Assembly (NCBI GenBank): GCA_020086605.1
Contig: JACBWW010000008.1
Span: 16,892,720 to 16,956,719, forward strand
DNA length: 64,000 nucleotides
DNA from: Lanius collurio
Lineage: Eukaryota; Chordata; Aves; Passeriformes; Laniidae
Direction: 5' to 3'
Part shown: piece by piece, positions 11,999 through 23,732 of the stretch
Numbering within the stretch: position 1 is the stretch's first letter
Layout: each line of letters begins with the position of its first letter
Translations under genes and position numbers: made by a program
Notes under the pieces: generated by a model
The model's input: the letters and a program-made list of their open reading frames with translations, nothing else
Databases searched by the model: none
What the model was told of the DNA's origin: nothing

Positions 11999-13330
11999 CA
12001 TCAAATCACAGAATGTTAAGGGTTGGAAGAGATGATAAAGACCATCTAGTCCCAATCCCTGCTGCTAGGGGCAGAGGCACCTCTCACTTGACCAGGTCTC
12101 TCAAGGCCTTATCCAATCCAGCCTTGAACACTTCCAAGGTTGGGGCATTCACAACCTCCCTGGGCAGCCTGTATCACTGTATCACTGTCTCACCACCCTC
12201 ACAGTAAAGAATTTCTTCCTAATACCTTACCTGAATTTTCCCTCTTGCAGTTTGTACCCATTACTCCTCATCCTATCAGTACAATTCCTGATGAAGTGTT
12301 CCTCTTGGGCCTCCCTCTAGGCCCCTTCACATACTGCAAGGTTGCTATGAGGTTTCTACACAGCCTTCCCTTCCCCAGGCTCAACAGCCCTGACTTTCTC
12401 AGCCCGTCTTCATAGGGGAGGTGTTTCAGTTCTCTTACCAGCTTCATGGCCTTCTCTCAACTGACTGTGACAGTTCCTTGTCCTTCTTATACTGGGGGAA
12501 CCAGAGCTGGATGCAGTGTTTCAGCTCGAGTGTCATCAGAGCAGAGGGGCAGAACCACCTCCCTTCCCTGTTGGCCACACTCCTTTTAATGCAGCCCAGG
12601 ACTTCCTTGGCTTTCTAGGCTGGTTGCTGTTGAGTTTTTTATCTACCACGCCCCCAAGTCTTTCACCTCAGGGCTGCTCACAATCACTCCTCTGCCCATG
12701 CTGTTGGTGTGGGACCTTGCACTTGGCTTTGTTGACCTCCATGAGGTTTGCACTGGCCCAGCTCTCAAGCCTGTCCAGGTCCCTCTGATGCCATCCCTTC
12801 CCTGCAATGTGTCACTGCCCCACACAGCCTGGTGCTGTCAGGGAACTTGCTGAGGGTGTCCTTGATCCCTCTGTCCATGTCCCCGACAAAGATGTTGAGC
12901 AGTATCGGCCCCAGCACTGACCCCTGAAGGACATCACTTGTTACAGGTCTCCACATGGACCATGAGCCCTTGACCACAACTCTTTGTGGGTGGCCACCCA
13001 GCCAGTTCTTCATCCCCCCAGTGCTCCATCCCTCAAGACCATGTCTCTCCAATGTAGAGACAGGGATGTTGTGTGGGGCAGCGTCAAACACTTTGCATAA
13101 GTCCAGTAGGGGATGTCAGCAGCTCTGCCCTGTCCACCAATGCTGTCACCCCCGAGTGAAGGTCACCAGATTTGTCAGGCATGATTTGTCCTTAGTAAAG
13201 TCCTGTTGGCTGTTACCAATCACCTTTTTTTTTTTCCACATGCCTCAGCATAATTTCCAGGACAATATGTTATATGATCTTGCCTGGCACATCAGTGAGA
13301 CTGACTGGTCTGTAGTTTCCCAAATCTTAG
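11999..13330 (-). mobile_element. CR1 LINE (antisense, 5'-truncated, about 1.33 kb, 3' end present)
   Basis: The left end carries the CR1 3' terminus: read on the minus strand, the last bases are the ATTCTGTGATTTGATG-like tail at about 11999-12015. Moving right come the 3'-UTR (12030-12250), the C-terminal coding region and the RT core (12765-13160). It ends near 13330 inside the segment that normally encodes the RPVSLTS stretch, where it is 5'-truncated. A T-run at 13225-13236 lies inside it. The sequence differs clearly from the CR1 at 306-1700, so the two are separate insertions of different subfamilies. Confidence 0.92.
12765..13091 (-). pseudogene. CR1 ORF2 reverse-transcriptase remnant
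   Basis: This is the best-preserved RT stretch in the left half: 108 open codons with 'FDAAPHNIPVSTLE' (usual FDTVPHNILLSKLE), then 'MKNWLGGHPQRVVV', 'WRPVTSDVLQGSVLGP', and finally the catalytic box as 'KFPDSTRL', where CR1 normally has KFADDTKL. The second catalytic Asp has become Ser and the preceding Ala has become Pro. The domain would bind two metal ions through these Asp residues, so the enzyme is inactive even apart from its truncation. Confidence 0.88.
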
Positions 13331-14365
13331 GACATTACTAAAATCTAGCAAGACAACATCAAGACACTGCAGATTTTAACAATAAATTAATTTAAAGAAT
13401 TTTAGCAGTTATCTGCAGATGATAGCTCTGGTAAGGAACACCACATGTAGCCTCAGGGTATTCAGAGCAACTGATTAGACTGTGGCCTTAATTTTTAAAG
13501 GGTAAAGATTTCCCAGTGGGAATTTCCTCATGTTGTATTACCAGAAGTAAGATATTTCAAATTGCACAGGAAGCAATGCAGTGAGAGAAAGCAGATATGA
13601 TCAATAAGGGTAACAATCACCACCCTTGGTGCTGCTGGTAGCATCATTGCTGCAACAAAAAGGGTAAAAAAATGTGAATCAACTCTAATGATAATACTGT
13701 CACTGTAGATATTGTTTGGGCAAACAGCTCAGTCTTATAACATGACTGTCAAGTAAAAAACATGGCCTTTCATATGGAGTTCCACTACATTCAGTACAGA
13801 AGTGGTTTCCAAATATGTTGAAATAATTTCATTTAGAAGAAAACTTCTTTTACCATTTCCCCCTATAAAATCTTCTTCTAGATGTCTCTGACTCTGTGTT
13901 TTTTTGTTTGTTTGTTTCTTGTTGTTGGGTTTTTTTGTTTGTTTTTTTTTTGTTTTTTTAATTATAGGAAGAATAACATAAGCTTCTAACCTGCAAATAA
14001 ACTTCCCTGTCTTCAGCCCATTAGCCCTTCTCAGAACTAAATATCAGATTTGTGAACAAGTTTTTGTCAATTATTAGCTGTTGTTGCTTTCAAAAGAATC
14101 AGAAAATAAATAACAGTACTAGTACCATCACCTTTGGTATAATTTGTGCTCAAAATAATTACTAGCTTTACAGTTTCACTGTTTCCAGTATCTCTGGAGG
14201 AACTAGAACTTCTCTTCTTTAACTTACCTTTTTGTATTAAAAGCTTTATTTTAAGTATTCCTCTAGTAAACAGAGATGCTTCAGTTCATATCATGTAGTA
14301 ATCAGTCTTTTCTCTCACATTTTAAGCAACTGTTCTGAAGATAATATAAAACCCAGCTTCACCAA
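13331..14365. other. Unassigned AT-rich DNA
   Basis: No gene or element recognised between the antisense CR1 and the LTR that starts at 14366. It holds the T/G-rich low-complexity tract listed separately. Confidence 0.5.
13896..13961. repeat. T/G-rich low-complexity tract (GTTT)n
   Basis: About 65 bases made almost only of T with regularly spaced G, in degenerate TTTG/GTTT units. It is not attached to the 3' end of any recognisable element. Confidence 0.85.
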
Positions 14366-16847
14366 TGTAGTGGGTTGAAGCTAAGTTGATGGACAGCCTT
14401 TTAGACTAATGACACTTTTCACAATTTACATATTTAAACCGCGCGGAAAGGTGGGACTTTCGTTTTTGTTCCAGCTCGCCTGCCAGAAGGTGGCTGAGGA
14501 CTCCGAGCCTCCAGGACCCGCTGGCCCAGGCCAGGGCCCCTGCCCGCCTCCCCCTTTCCCTGACGCCACGGCACGGACCTCTCCACACAGAGCCGGCGGC
14601 GCCTCCTGTCTGCAGCCAGCACACTTTGCGCTGAACTGAGGAAGACACCACCCGACCAGCAGCACAGAAGGGGTGAGGTTTTCTCCACCATAAAGCCTGA
14701 ACAACAACATTCTTCAACATAGAGGCTTCAGAGTCAGATAGAAAGTGAGCTATGTGAGACGGAGCTGAAAATGGCAGCGGAGAAAAGGGGAGGTGCCGCG
14801 TTCCTCGCACGGAGCTTAAAAATCCTTCTTGCATGCGGTGGTAAGAAACTGTAATATCTCAAACTGTTTGTCTCTTCAATCCATCTGGAGTGCATGGGGG
14901 CATGGAAGACTTCCATGTGGCCCGTGAAGATTGTGAAGGGTGCCTATGCCAGGATATATAGAAGCAGTGAAAGGCTTTTAAAGATTTGTAGCAAAGAAAG
15001 CCTTTGTGTTCAGGCCAAAATAACTCGTCCTTAAAAAGATTAATAATGCCATGTGATGGCCTGTGTGTGGCAGTGTGAAAGACCTGTGATATTTTTTATG
15101 AGAGAGATGTTTTATACCACAGCAGGTGGTTTCTTTCTGGGCAGATCTGTTGTTGGTGGCAGTTTGAGAATCACGCAAAGCAAGAAGAAACTCTTTTTTC
15201 CTTAAGCATAAGAAAGAGACTTTTCAAGAACTGTAACACTGACTAAAATCTCAGATTCTGTTATCCCTTTGTGCAAGTTGGGTAAAAAGAGAGAAGTGCT
15301 AGAAAAGGCGGGGAGCTTTGCTTTAATTCCTTGTTATGTCTGTTTACTTTTAATTCTGTTAGTAATAAATTCTTTTTTTGTACCACAACCGTCTAAGTTT
15401 GAACCTGTTTTGCCTTGCAGCTCTCTAGTTTTTCTCAATATTTTCTGATTTTCCCTTTATGAAAATAACCGATTTTGTGTGCTTGACTCTTAGCTGCGTG
15501 TGGTGGTTTTACCACTGAAGTGACATTTTGAAGGGGGTGATTAGAGCTTCCTTGACACGCCTCTGGGATTCACATTTCAGAAGGACAACTGGGAAAGGGC
15601 GCTCTTTGGACTTCCAGCCTTTGGGCAGGTAATTTAAGGGGGTCCTGCTCGGCCCAGCAAGGCCAGGCCAGGCCCCGTTTGGCCTGGCCCGACTGGAAGA
15701 TAGCCGGCCCCCCCTACTTTGGCCCTATTCCATCCATGGCCTGTACAGGCTGCCCCCCCCCACTGGGCTCCATGCAGGCAGCTGGGCAGCGTAGCTGGCC
15801 TTCCCCACCTACGTGGCCAAGCTCCGGCCTCATGTGACCATCAGCAATAAGTGATTCCAGATGCTCAGGTGAGATTAACCTTTTTAGTGCTGTAAGATAT
15901 TCTTCAGAACAGATGTGCCTGCAAATGCCAATCCTCTCCCAGAGAAAAGGTGAAGGAACATGAAGGAAACACCCTAAAGCACCAAAGTCAAGTGAAGAAG
16001 GAAGGGCTGAAACCCTGAGGGAGGAGAAAGAGGAGATGCTATAAAGCTGAAATTCTGTTGTGAGCTATGGTGATGAACTGTGATATATTAGAGTCTCTGT
16101 TGTAATTTTATGAAAGCATGTGGGGGCAGATCAATTGTGGGGAAGAATATTTGTGTTGAAATGATGAAAATGTTGGAGTAGTAAATGCATTTTTCTCCGT
16201 TCCTTTGGTACCAGAGTGCAGGACTCAGTTTGCCTTCGCCTGTAAGGGTGTGCAATACACCTGGAATTTACTGCCCAGGGGTGGGGGGCACAGTCCCACC
16301 CTCTGATATGGACTGATCCAGACTTCAGTAGAAAGCAACAAGGGAAGATGAAGGTGAAAACGACCTCTGTTCCTAGAAAATAAGTGAAGAGAACTCTTGC
16401 TTCTAAGCGGTTTGGCCTTAAATTGGGACCCCATAAACTCAAAAATTGAAACCCTCAAAAGCAGCTGTGGGGAAAGCTGTAATTCAAGGGCAGGAACTCT
16501 TCACATGCAAGCAGAGAACCACCTGAGTGGTGGATGTGCTGTGATCTGCGGCCATGAGAGAACTGTTCTTATGGGAACATCTCCATACCATAAGAGAGAC
16601 TCAGAGACTCCTTTCCCTATGTGAACTGAAAAGACTATTATAGAGGTGGTAAACTGATGGAAAAGTCTCAAGGATTGTTTTTCAATTGTTAGTAGGAGAA
16701 GGGAGAGAAGGCGAGGGAGAGTGGTGTTCTGAGGGTTTAGTCTGATTCTGACTTTTGTTTCTTTCTTTTAGGTCAGTCATCTCAGAGAGGTAAAATAAGT
16801 CATTAATGGATATTTAGAACTGAACCACCACACTGCATCAAACCACA
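14366..16847 (+). mobile_element. Long ERV LTR 'A' (sense), interrupted near its 3' end
   Basis: The element begins TGTAGTGGGTTGAAG at 14366 and ends ATCAAACCACA at 16847, giving TG/CA ends that are roughly inverted copies. After removing the 15499-16832 insertion and one TSD copy, its length is about 1.14 kb. Internal LTR signals are in the right order on the plus strand: a GC-rich U3 block (14440-14650), TATATA at 14955-14960, and AATAAA at 15364-15369 followed by a T-run and a U5-like tail to 15498. The continuation after the insertion is the short block 16833-16847. I found no matching TSD outside the ends. The long LTR suggests an ERVL-like family. It is probably a solo LTR, since no internal retroviral region adjoins it. 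Confidence 0.7.
15499..16832 (+). mobile_element. ERV LTR 'B' nested in LTR 'A'
   Basis: It begins TGTGGTGGTTTTACC at 15499 and ends GAACCACCACA at 16832, so the ends are inverted copies of each other (TGTGGTGGTT against AACCACCACA with small gaps). It is flanked by a 5-bp target-site duplication, CTGCG (15494-15498) and CTGCA (16833-16837), with one difference of the CpG-decay type. A 5-bp duplication fits ERVL-type integration. The plus strand is preferred because TATAAA lies at 16040-16045, but no clear AATAAA follows, so orientation is less certain than the boundaries. The U3 part holds C-runs and GGCC-rich stretches (15640-15790). Confidence 0.78.
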
Positions 16848-19800
16848 CGTTTAGTATGATAGGAAAGTTGAGGCTCTGAAAGTACTTACATCCATATTTT
16901 CGTCCCCCATTTTTTCTAACCTCGTGTATCTTACTGGTCCAGATCCTTGGCTGGAGAGTTTTCTTCAGCTATTATGCCTTTCTTGCAGCCAGTTCCAGTT
17001 TTTCCATCTCTCTGCTTTATCTACAAAGAGAACTTAATAGATAAATAGTTGAGCTAGCATTCTATATATTTTAGAAAAGCAGTTATGTAACGCTATGGAA
17101 TATTTATTTCCATATTTATTATTTATAGTATTTATTTTTCTGTTACAATATATTATAACTTGAAGTTAATTGTGCCTATCTAATTTACAGTCAGTGTGCC
17201 CCTCCATGCTGTATCCTTGTCTTTGTACTGTTTTTTATCTATTCACTGTGGGTCTCGCAGTCAGTCAGCCAGGTTTTTTCTCCACCCCCTCTCCCCCCAG
17301 AACTACTTGTCAGACTATGGCCTTGCAGTAAGGATTTCCAAAGTGAGAGATGGTATTCTACTGGCAGGATGTGACCTAGTGCATGAACAAGCACTATTGC
17401 TAGAAGGGCCTACACTATTTCAGTTCATGACAGCAAGTACTGAGTGAGCCTGGTCCTCTAGAATTCCGGCTTCCTTGAACCCCCTTACAGATTAGAGATC
17501 TCCAGTTTTCTGCTTCAGCATAGCAGGTCTTAAGCCAGCTCACAGAGGTGCTCTTCTTGTTACCTGCCAAGAAGGAGAATGGATCTAGTTGGAGAGTACC
17601 AGGCATATAAACCCGAAGGCACAAATCCACTCCCACTGAATGCTCTTCTAAGCAAGAATAGCATAAAGCTGTCCCATCAGGCCCTTGGGCATGGTAAGCC
17701 TTCTCTGCTGGCTAAGAGCATCCTCAAACTCAACTTCTTGACACAGGAGAGGTCAATCATCTGCTGTTTTTAGGCACCAACTCATATGGGCAAGGAAAAC
17801 ATGCAACAGAGGTTTCAGGGGTATTTTCAAGGGTTAGATTCTCCCACTCATCCATGACAGGCGAGCTGTCAGAAATCCTCTATTCTTCCAACCCATCAGC
17901 TACTTCTCATCATTACACCTGTTACCTGTGAGAAGGTGTTTCCCTTTATTATGAGGCTCAGGGGAAGAGAGGGGCTCTCTTTGTTACTAGCTTGCATTTC
18001 TTTGATGATGAGTACAGGTAAAAGGTTTCTGTCATGCTCCACAGTTCTCACCAATGTGAGAGGCAGACTGAGACAGCTTTCTTCTTTTTCCAAGTGTTTT
18101 TATTAACACTTTTTACTCCTATTAATCTAATGCCATAGTACTTAAGATTTTAGGAAGCTTATTTCACAATGTGCTTGTTTTCTGTCAATTATCAGGTCCT
18201 TTCCAGGCAAATATTAGAAATCCTTCACAACACAAAATTTGATCTCAGTAGCAAACAAAGAAAAGGACAAATGGTGAGAGGGTAGCATTGTAGTCTCATA
18301 AGCAAGTCAGTCTTGTTAAAAAAGTTTTCTTTCTGAAAATAAACATTATTTTCAGAAACAAAACATCTTATGTAATGGAAGCAGATGTTCTCCCTTATGA
18401 GAAGGACAGGGTCATCTGTAAGGAAACTGCTGAACCTTTACAGTTTCTTGCATGTTCATCTGGTTTGTTTTCTCTGTCTGTGAGTCGATATACTTGCATT
18501 GATTAATAATGCTCTTTTATGTCTGAAACAGCACTCTCTGTAAAGAACATTTCCATTGAGTTATGTCTGAGTGTATATTAATTTGCTTGTCTCTATACAT
18601 AATCTGATAGCTAGTTCCTTTGTAGATAGTACTATAAATGTTAAATCGATGGTTATTCAAGTATTTACTTTCACCCCCTCTTTCCCCACTATCATGTTCT
18701 TATTTACAATGTAATAAAATAATGGCATAAATATTGAGAAATTATTTTTACTGAGGTATTTTTCTTTTTACTTGATATTTTTACATGGCTTGCCCACCTG
18801 CCTTCAGTTTATACATAGTCATTTTGGCTGATTATTTAATATACTGTACTACATTTAGGAAAAAAAACCCTCTTCTGTAACCATAGTAACTATTTTTGAT
18901 TAGGCACAGCTGAGTACATGGGTTCATTTTAATATAGGTGGAAAAAAATAGAAAAATTATCTTGAAAGCTCCTGAAATCATTTGAGTTATTATTGGCTTT
19001 TATTTCAGGTTCAACAGAGAAAGAATTGCTCATGGCCTCTCTTTCTTGCTTCTAAAGATGGTTTCTTTGTGTTTTTTTTCTTCTTTTTTAAACTTAGTAG
19101 GTGTGGGCTGTAAAGGACTTATATAAAAGTTTTTGGAAGTTTTCCAAGGGCTGCTTGTCTTCCTGAAGACAAAAATCTATTTATGATAAGGTTTACCTAA
19201 CCAGGAGTAACACTGCAACACTGCATTCTTGTCCTCTCTATTATACCAGAGATAACGTGGCCCTCTGTAATCCAATTTCCCTTATGCCCTGTGATGGCTT
19301 GGCCCCAAATCTTTACAAGACAGTAGGAATTGGGCTGTAATAATTCAAAGAGGGGAAAAGATAGCCAGAGGAAGGAGAAGTATTAGTCTCACTTACCTGT
19401 CCCTTTAGCTTTATGGACACTTTGACGAATATTTCGTGATGTCCAGGTATGCAAGGTGGTTTCTAGAACAGGCATATCCAGAAAAAAAGTCCTGAAACAT
19501 TTCCTTGGCAGATGTTTTTTTGTTGTTGGTACTGTGGGACCTCAGTCATCCTGGTGATCAGAGAGAGAATCAAAAATACCTTCTTCTTTCTGAAAGTATT
19601 GATTCAGCATGCAACCATGAACTGACATAATCTCATTCTGATCTGAAGTACATAAAAAACCTCTGTAGAAGAGAGAGAACTGAATCTAACAGATCTGTGT
19701 TGCAGGAGAATAAGAACTGTCTCCTGGTAACACCCTCAGGAGTCCTGTATGGATGTCCAGCACTCATTCAGGACAAAGCCCATGTCTTTACAGTACAGCT

Positions 19801-20812
19801 CACAATCACAATTTTTTTTTTTTTTTCCTGTGAATCAGAAGTTACAGTGCAAGCTAATTCACATGCAGCTTACCAGAGCCTGAAGCTGTAATGGTAACTA
19901 CAACAAAGTAGTCCAAAACAGTCCTGGATGATGGTGAACCCACCATGAGACTGGACAGTCTCCCTTGTCAGAAAAATCAGAACTGAGTTCCCATTGGTTT
20001 CTCCTCATTAATTATCTGATACAATGATGAAAAATGCGTTGTTATCATTACCTTAATTAGTTGGAAAACATTTTTGAAATCCGTCAATATTTCTCACTCA
20101 CCAATTGACAAAGCATGTGAAATGATGTGACTGCCTCTGCAGATAGCTGTATAGCACATTTTACAAATGTTCTGGGTTTTTTCCAATTTTTTTGGTCTGT
20201 CAGAGCATTATTTATTCAATCATTTTCAGCGTTCAAATGAATCTAGTTATTATTCCAAGAGTTAATAGCAGTATCTGTTTCTTCCTGTCTATTGCAAAGG
20301 ACAGTACTCTGTATCAACCTCTGTAATGCCTAATGTTGAGATTTTTATATCAAAAGAAGTCTTACTGTCTAGAGAAATGCACTTCCCTGTAGAAAGATGG
20401 TGTGTCAAGACAACTCAAGGCTATTTTGCCTCATGTTGTGATTAGCAGTGACCAGTTGTGGCCTCTAATCAGTAATCCCTAATTTCTACTGTCTTGTGGT
20501 CTGGCTGCCTGTAAAGCCCCAGCTGCCTCAAAGAAATGTTCCCTCTGTCTCTTGCCTTTGTAATACCTCAAATAGTTGCTGTTTTGCAAAGGTTGGGAAT
20601 AAATCAACAACCCGTCAGTCATTTGTGACTGCTTTTCTTCTGCTAAGTGAAAAGTGATTGATTTGCTTATCTCCCACTCAAAGGCAGCCACAACATTTCT
20701 ATTCATATTTTACAAAAGTAAAAGCAGAATTAAACATGTTAGGAGATGCAAATCTGAAAATATCTGTTAATCTGCATAATTCATTGCTGAAATTGGCTGC
20801 TGCTTTAATGAG
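16848..20812. other. Unassigned AT-rich DNA
   Basis: About 4 kb with no recognisable gene. It contains the near-perfect palindrome at 18324-18364, AT-rich stretches around 17090-17150, and a T-run near 19810-19826. The sequence from 19288 starts TGTGATGGCTTGG like an LTR, but I could find no end or duplication for it. Confidence 0.45.
18324..18364. repeat. 41-bp near-perfect palindrome (19 of 20 pairs)
   Basis: Pairing 18324 with 18364 and working inward gives 19 complementary pairs out of 20 (one C/C mismatch at 18329/18359) and a 3-base loop at 18343-18345. It is too short for a normal microRNA precursor. It has no TA or TTAA duplication exactly at its ends that would make it a clear MITE. 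Function unknown. Confidence 0.85.
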
Positions 20813-21115
20813 GTGGGGGGTCTTCTATGGACTGTAGGGGCACAGATGCCACACCATAGTCTCCCTCATGGGCTGCAGGGGAATCTCAGCTCAGTGCCTG
20901 GACCACCTTCGCCCCCCTCCTTCTGCACTGGTGTGTGCAGAGTTGTTCCTCTTCTATTTCTCACTCCTTTCTTCTTTGTCTGCAATTGCTTCTGCACAAT
21001 AACTTCTTCCCCATCTTAAATATGTTATCCCAGAGGTGCTACTTTCGTTGTTGATGGGCTCAGGCTTGGCTAGCAGCAGGTCTGTCTTGGAGCCAGCTGG
21101 CACTGGCACTTTTAG

Positions 21116-22237
21116 TGTGGTGGTGCATTGCCTGCTCCTCTCCCTCCCATGCCACACTCTGATCTGACAAATGCTCATTAGACCTCGGCCTTGATGAACA
21201 GCACCTGGGCCAAGCCCCTCTTGGGCTTATCAAAAACAATGTCTGCTACCAGGAACTTGTGCTGTCTAATGAGGTCCTGTTTTTAATGAACAGCCTTGGA
21301 AGGTTATTTTTCTTGCCTGAATAATAACCCAAGTTGAATAACAATTTTGTTATCACAGTTTCAAAGGAAGTTATCAACCTGAATTGCAGCCAGGATGGAA
21401 AATTACTATAACTAAAACCCACTCTCTTGTGACCCTATACATAGCAGTCCAAAGTGAGACCCATTGAGCTCTCCTGGAGCAATGGCTGTGACCTGCAATC
21501 ACCCCTGAGTGGGGCCTCTCAGAGTCAGTGAACTCTCAAGTTTGCTGTACTTAGAGGAACACTGAACAATGACACTGGATCCTGGCCTGACTGCTTGAAG
21601 CCCAACTCTTTGCCCACTGAGAAGATGTAGAGGCATCCAAGTGAGTATTTCACCAAATTTGAGGGAACTTTTCACAGGTATACACCTTGTACAGATTCTG
21701 TCTGTGGGTGTGTGACTGTGAATATGCTGAAGCAAATGTACTAGCAATATTTTCCTAGATTCTTAAGTATTTTAAATTTGTGGTAAGTCTGACCTGTGAG
21801 TTACTGTCATGACACAGTAAATGCTATACTAATCCTTTGCTAAGTTTAACTTATTGATCAAGTGTAGTTAAGTGTAGTCAAATGTTGTTGGACATTTTAG
21901 GCATAAACTGTTGCTCAAGTCTGGGCTCAGTTTAGCACAGGGGTGTACTCCGAACCTTGGACCTTAGCAGGAGAATATTCCATATTCCTTTTTATCCTTA
22001 TGCTTTACTATTATTTTCTCTACCTTTCCTGTACCAGCCAGTTAAGTTTTGGGTTTATTTTGATTTGGGATTTTTTTGTTCTTTTTCTCTGTGTGCTTTA
22101 ACCATCTAGTAAATAGCAGAGTGAACCTTGCCAAAGAACTTCGTTGTGCTGTCACTTTTATGTTAAACCTGTTTTGGCCAATACCCTTGGTGGTGATTCT
22201 TTAAGCGACCTTAAAACACTCATTCATCGCAGCTGCA
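21116..22237 (+). mobile_element. ERV LTR (sense, about 1.12 kb) inserted in the minus-strand ERV
   Basis: It begins TGTGGTGGTGC at 21116 and ends CAGCTGCA at 22237, with weakly matching 5-bp flanks TTTAG (21111-21115) and CGTAG (22238-22242). The flanking ERV leader reads across the gap when this block is removed, which supports insertion. Plus-strand signals are a TATA-like CTATACATAG near 21434 and a downstream R/U5-like region at 22080-22200 whose polyadenylation signal is degenerate. Its length and style match LTR 'A' at 14366, suggesting the same broad ERVL-like group. The start could alternatively be TGTTTTTAATG at 21278, paired with an end at 22218. Confidence 0.6.
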
Positions 22238-22587
22238 CGTAGGGGAAACTCCTTCTCAGAAGCTACCCCTGTATGGCCCCTGCTACCAAAACCTGGCCAT
22301 GCAAACCTCTTGCCTCTGTGATTCACATATTTAAGAATTATCATTAAAATCCACATTCGTCACACAATCTTCACAAGATTCCTTCAAGTTAACAAAACAA
22401 ACAAACAAAAAAATCCACACATCAAAATAGCATCATCAATATTGAAAGAGGACAACTGGCACAGAATCCACCCCTCATCCCTTCCCCACAATTACAAAAC
22501 CAGAAATTGCCCATGATCATTCCATTCTAACACTGTTCAGCCCATGTCTGTTACATCTCCCAGTTTCTATCCTTATTTCAAATAAAG

Positions 22588-22605
22588 GCACCATGTTGGG
22601 CATCA
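22588..22605 (-). promoter_or_regulatory. Retroviral primer-binding site (tRNA-Lys-like), decayed
   Basis: The minus strand reads TGATGCCCAACATGGTGC, seven bases downstream of the end of the LTR at 22613. It resembles the 18-base site complementary to tRNA-Lys used by many class II retroviruses (TGGCGCCCAACGTGGGGC), with four differences. The position, directly after an LTR on the same strand, is the main support. It marks where reverse transcription was primed. Confidence 0.6.
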
Positions 22606-22612
22606 AAAAGAC

Positions 22613-23194
22613 TGTTGGTGGTGGACCTTGACTGGATGCTAGATGTCCAATAACCTGCTCTATCACTCCCATCCTCAGCAGTATGGGGGGAGAAAATAAC
22701 TCACTAGGGTATTTTCCATTTTAAAATAAAGGTGGTTTATTAAAGCAAAAATCATGCGTGTTTGTAGGCAAAGGAAAATCCCAAAAGATATTATTCTCTA
22801 CTTCCTATGAGTAAGTACTGTCCAGCCACTTTCTGGGAAGCAGGGCTTCAGCTTGTGTAGCAGTTGGCCAGAAAATAAATATTGTGAATATCAAATGCCC
22901 ACTCCCCCATTCCTCCTTTCTCTTAGCTTTTATATCTGAGCAGTCATCGCATGAGATGGGTCAGTTTGGGTTGGCTTCCCTGTCCATGTCCCCTCCCATG
23001 GTCTCACCCACAAACAAACAGCCCATGGGTGTGAGGATTGACAGTTTAAGTGCCAGTGGTACTGCTGTGCCAGCTCTGCCCAGCAGTGCCAAAACAGAGG
23101 TGTGTTATCAACACCTTTCCAGCTACCAGTGCAAAATACAACACTGTGAGAGCTGCTATGGGGAAATGTAACTCCATCTCAGCCAGATCCAACA
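22613..23194 (-). mobile_element. 5' LTR of the minus-strand ERV (582 bp)
   Basis: The ends TGTTGGTGG (22613) and ATCCAACA (23194) are inverted copies, so the LTR is TG...CA on either strand. Minus-strand signals are in the correct order: TATAAAA at 22934-22928, then AATAAA at 22741-22736, then a U5 of about 120 bases to 22613, followed by the primer-binding site. It closely resembles a common avian ERV LTR. Confidence 0.8.
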
Positions 23195-23196
23195 CA

Positions 23197-23732
23197 ATGT
23201 CTAAGGAGCTGCTAGGGAATGCAACCTATACTGTTAGTTACTGAACTTTGTCATCAGATACTTATGAGCGCTGAAATACGTATTCATGCTCTTTTATCAA
23301 AGATTGTAACTTCTTTGAAAGGATTTACAGGTTGTTTTATATTGGTCTTTGGATTCATTCCACTCATTAGCTCTTTAGCTCAAAAGAACAAGATAATTGT
23401 TAACACACTTGAGAGAAAGGAAGACCCTGAAAATGGAAAGGCATTGTAACAACTTATTTTATTAAAAAGTACAGGATGACGACATACACTAGATTATATA
23501 TATTGTATGTGCTACATATTGTGCTTTTAGAAAGTTGTGTATTGCTAATTTTAATGATTTTATATTATCCTTTAGTTGAACAATTGAGTAAAGTGTTATT
23601 AAGAATATAGAGAAGAGCAAGTAGAGAGAATTTTTTTCCTGAATCTAAAAAGACAGAAAAAAGGCTTTACAGGTTGGAGTACTACTTAATCAGTTTACTA
23701 CTATAGTTTATCAGAGACTGACACTGCCCTTA
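23197..23732. other. Unassigned AT-rich spacer
   Basis: About 0.5 kb between two LTR elements. No gene or element recognised. The last six bases (CCCTTA, 23727-23732) form one copy of the target-site duplication of the next LTR. Confidence 0.5.

Larger units (their letters stand above)
20813..23196 (-). mobile_element. Partial minus-strand ERV: 5' LTR, primer-binding site and leader, split by a sense LTR
   Basis: Read right to left on the minus strand: a complete LTR (23194 to 22613), a tRNA-primer-binding-site-like sequence (22605-22588), then leader or early internal sequence to about 22238. After a foreign sense LTR (22237-21116) the same internal sequence resumes and runs to about 20813. 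The joined parts resemble a segment seen repeatedly in bird genomes, with fragments such as GGGCTGCAGGGGAATCTC (20870-20887) and GCTACCAAAACCTGGCCA (22284-22301). No gag, pol or env frame is recognisable and no second LTR is present, so the 3' part of the provirus is gone. The left limit is approximate. Confidence 0.65.

Noticed and set aside
14406..14834. GC-rich block with overlapping 76- to 142-codon frames, like a CpG-island first exon
   Set aside because: The block lies inside LTR 'A' and is its U3 region. The frames are shadows on both strands with low-complexity Pro/Gly/Arg content.
19288..19700. Possible LTR starting TGTGATGGCTTGG
   Set aside because: No matching CA end, no target-site duplication and no ordered TATA/AATAAA pair could be found.
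20813..21019. Pro/Ser-rich plus-strand frame resembling hypothetical proteins annotated in bird genomes
   Set aside because: It is antisense to ERV leader sequence. Such annotations are repeat artefacts.
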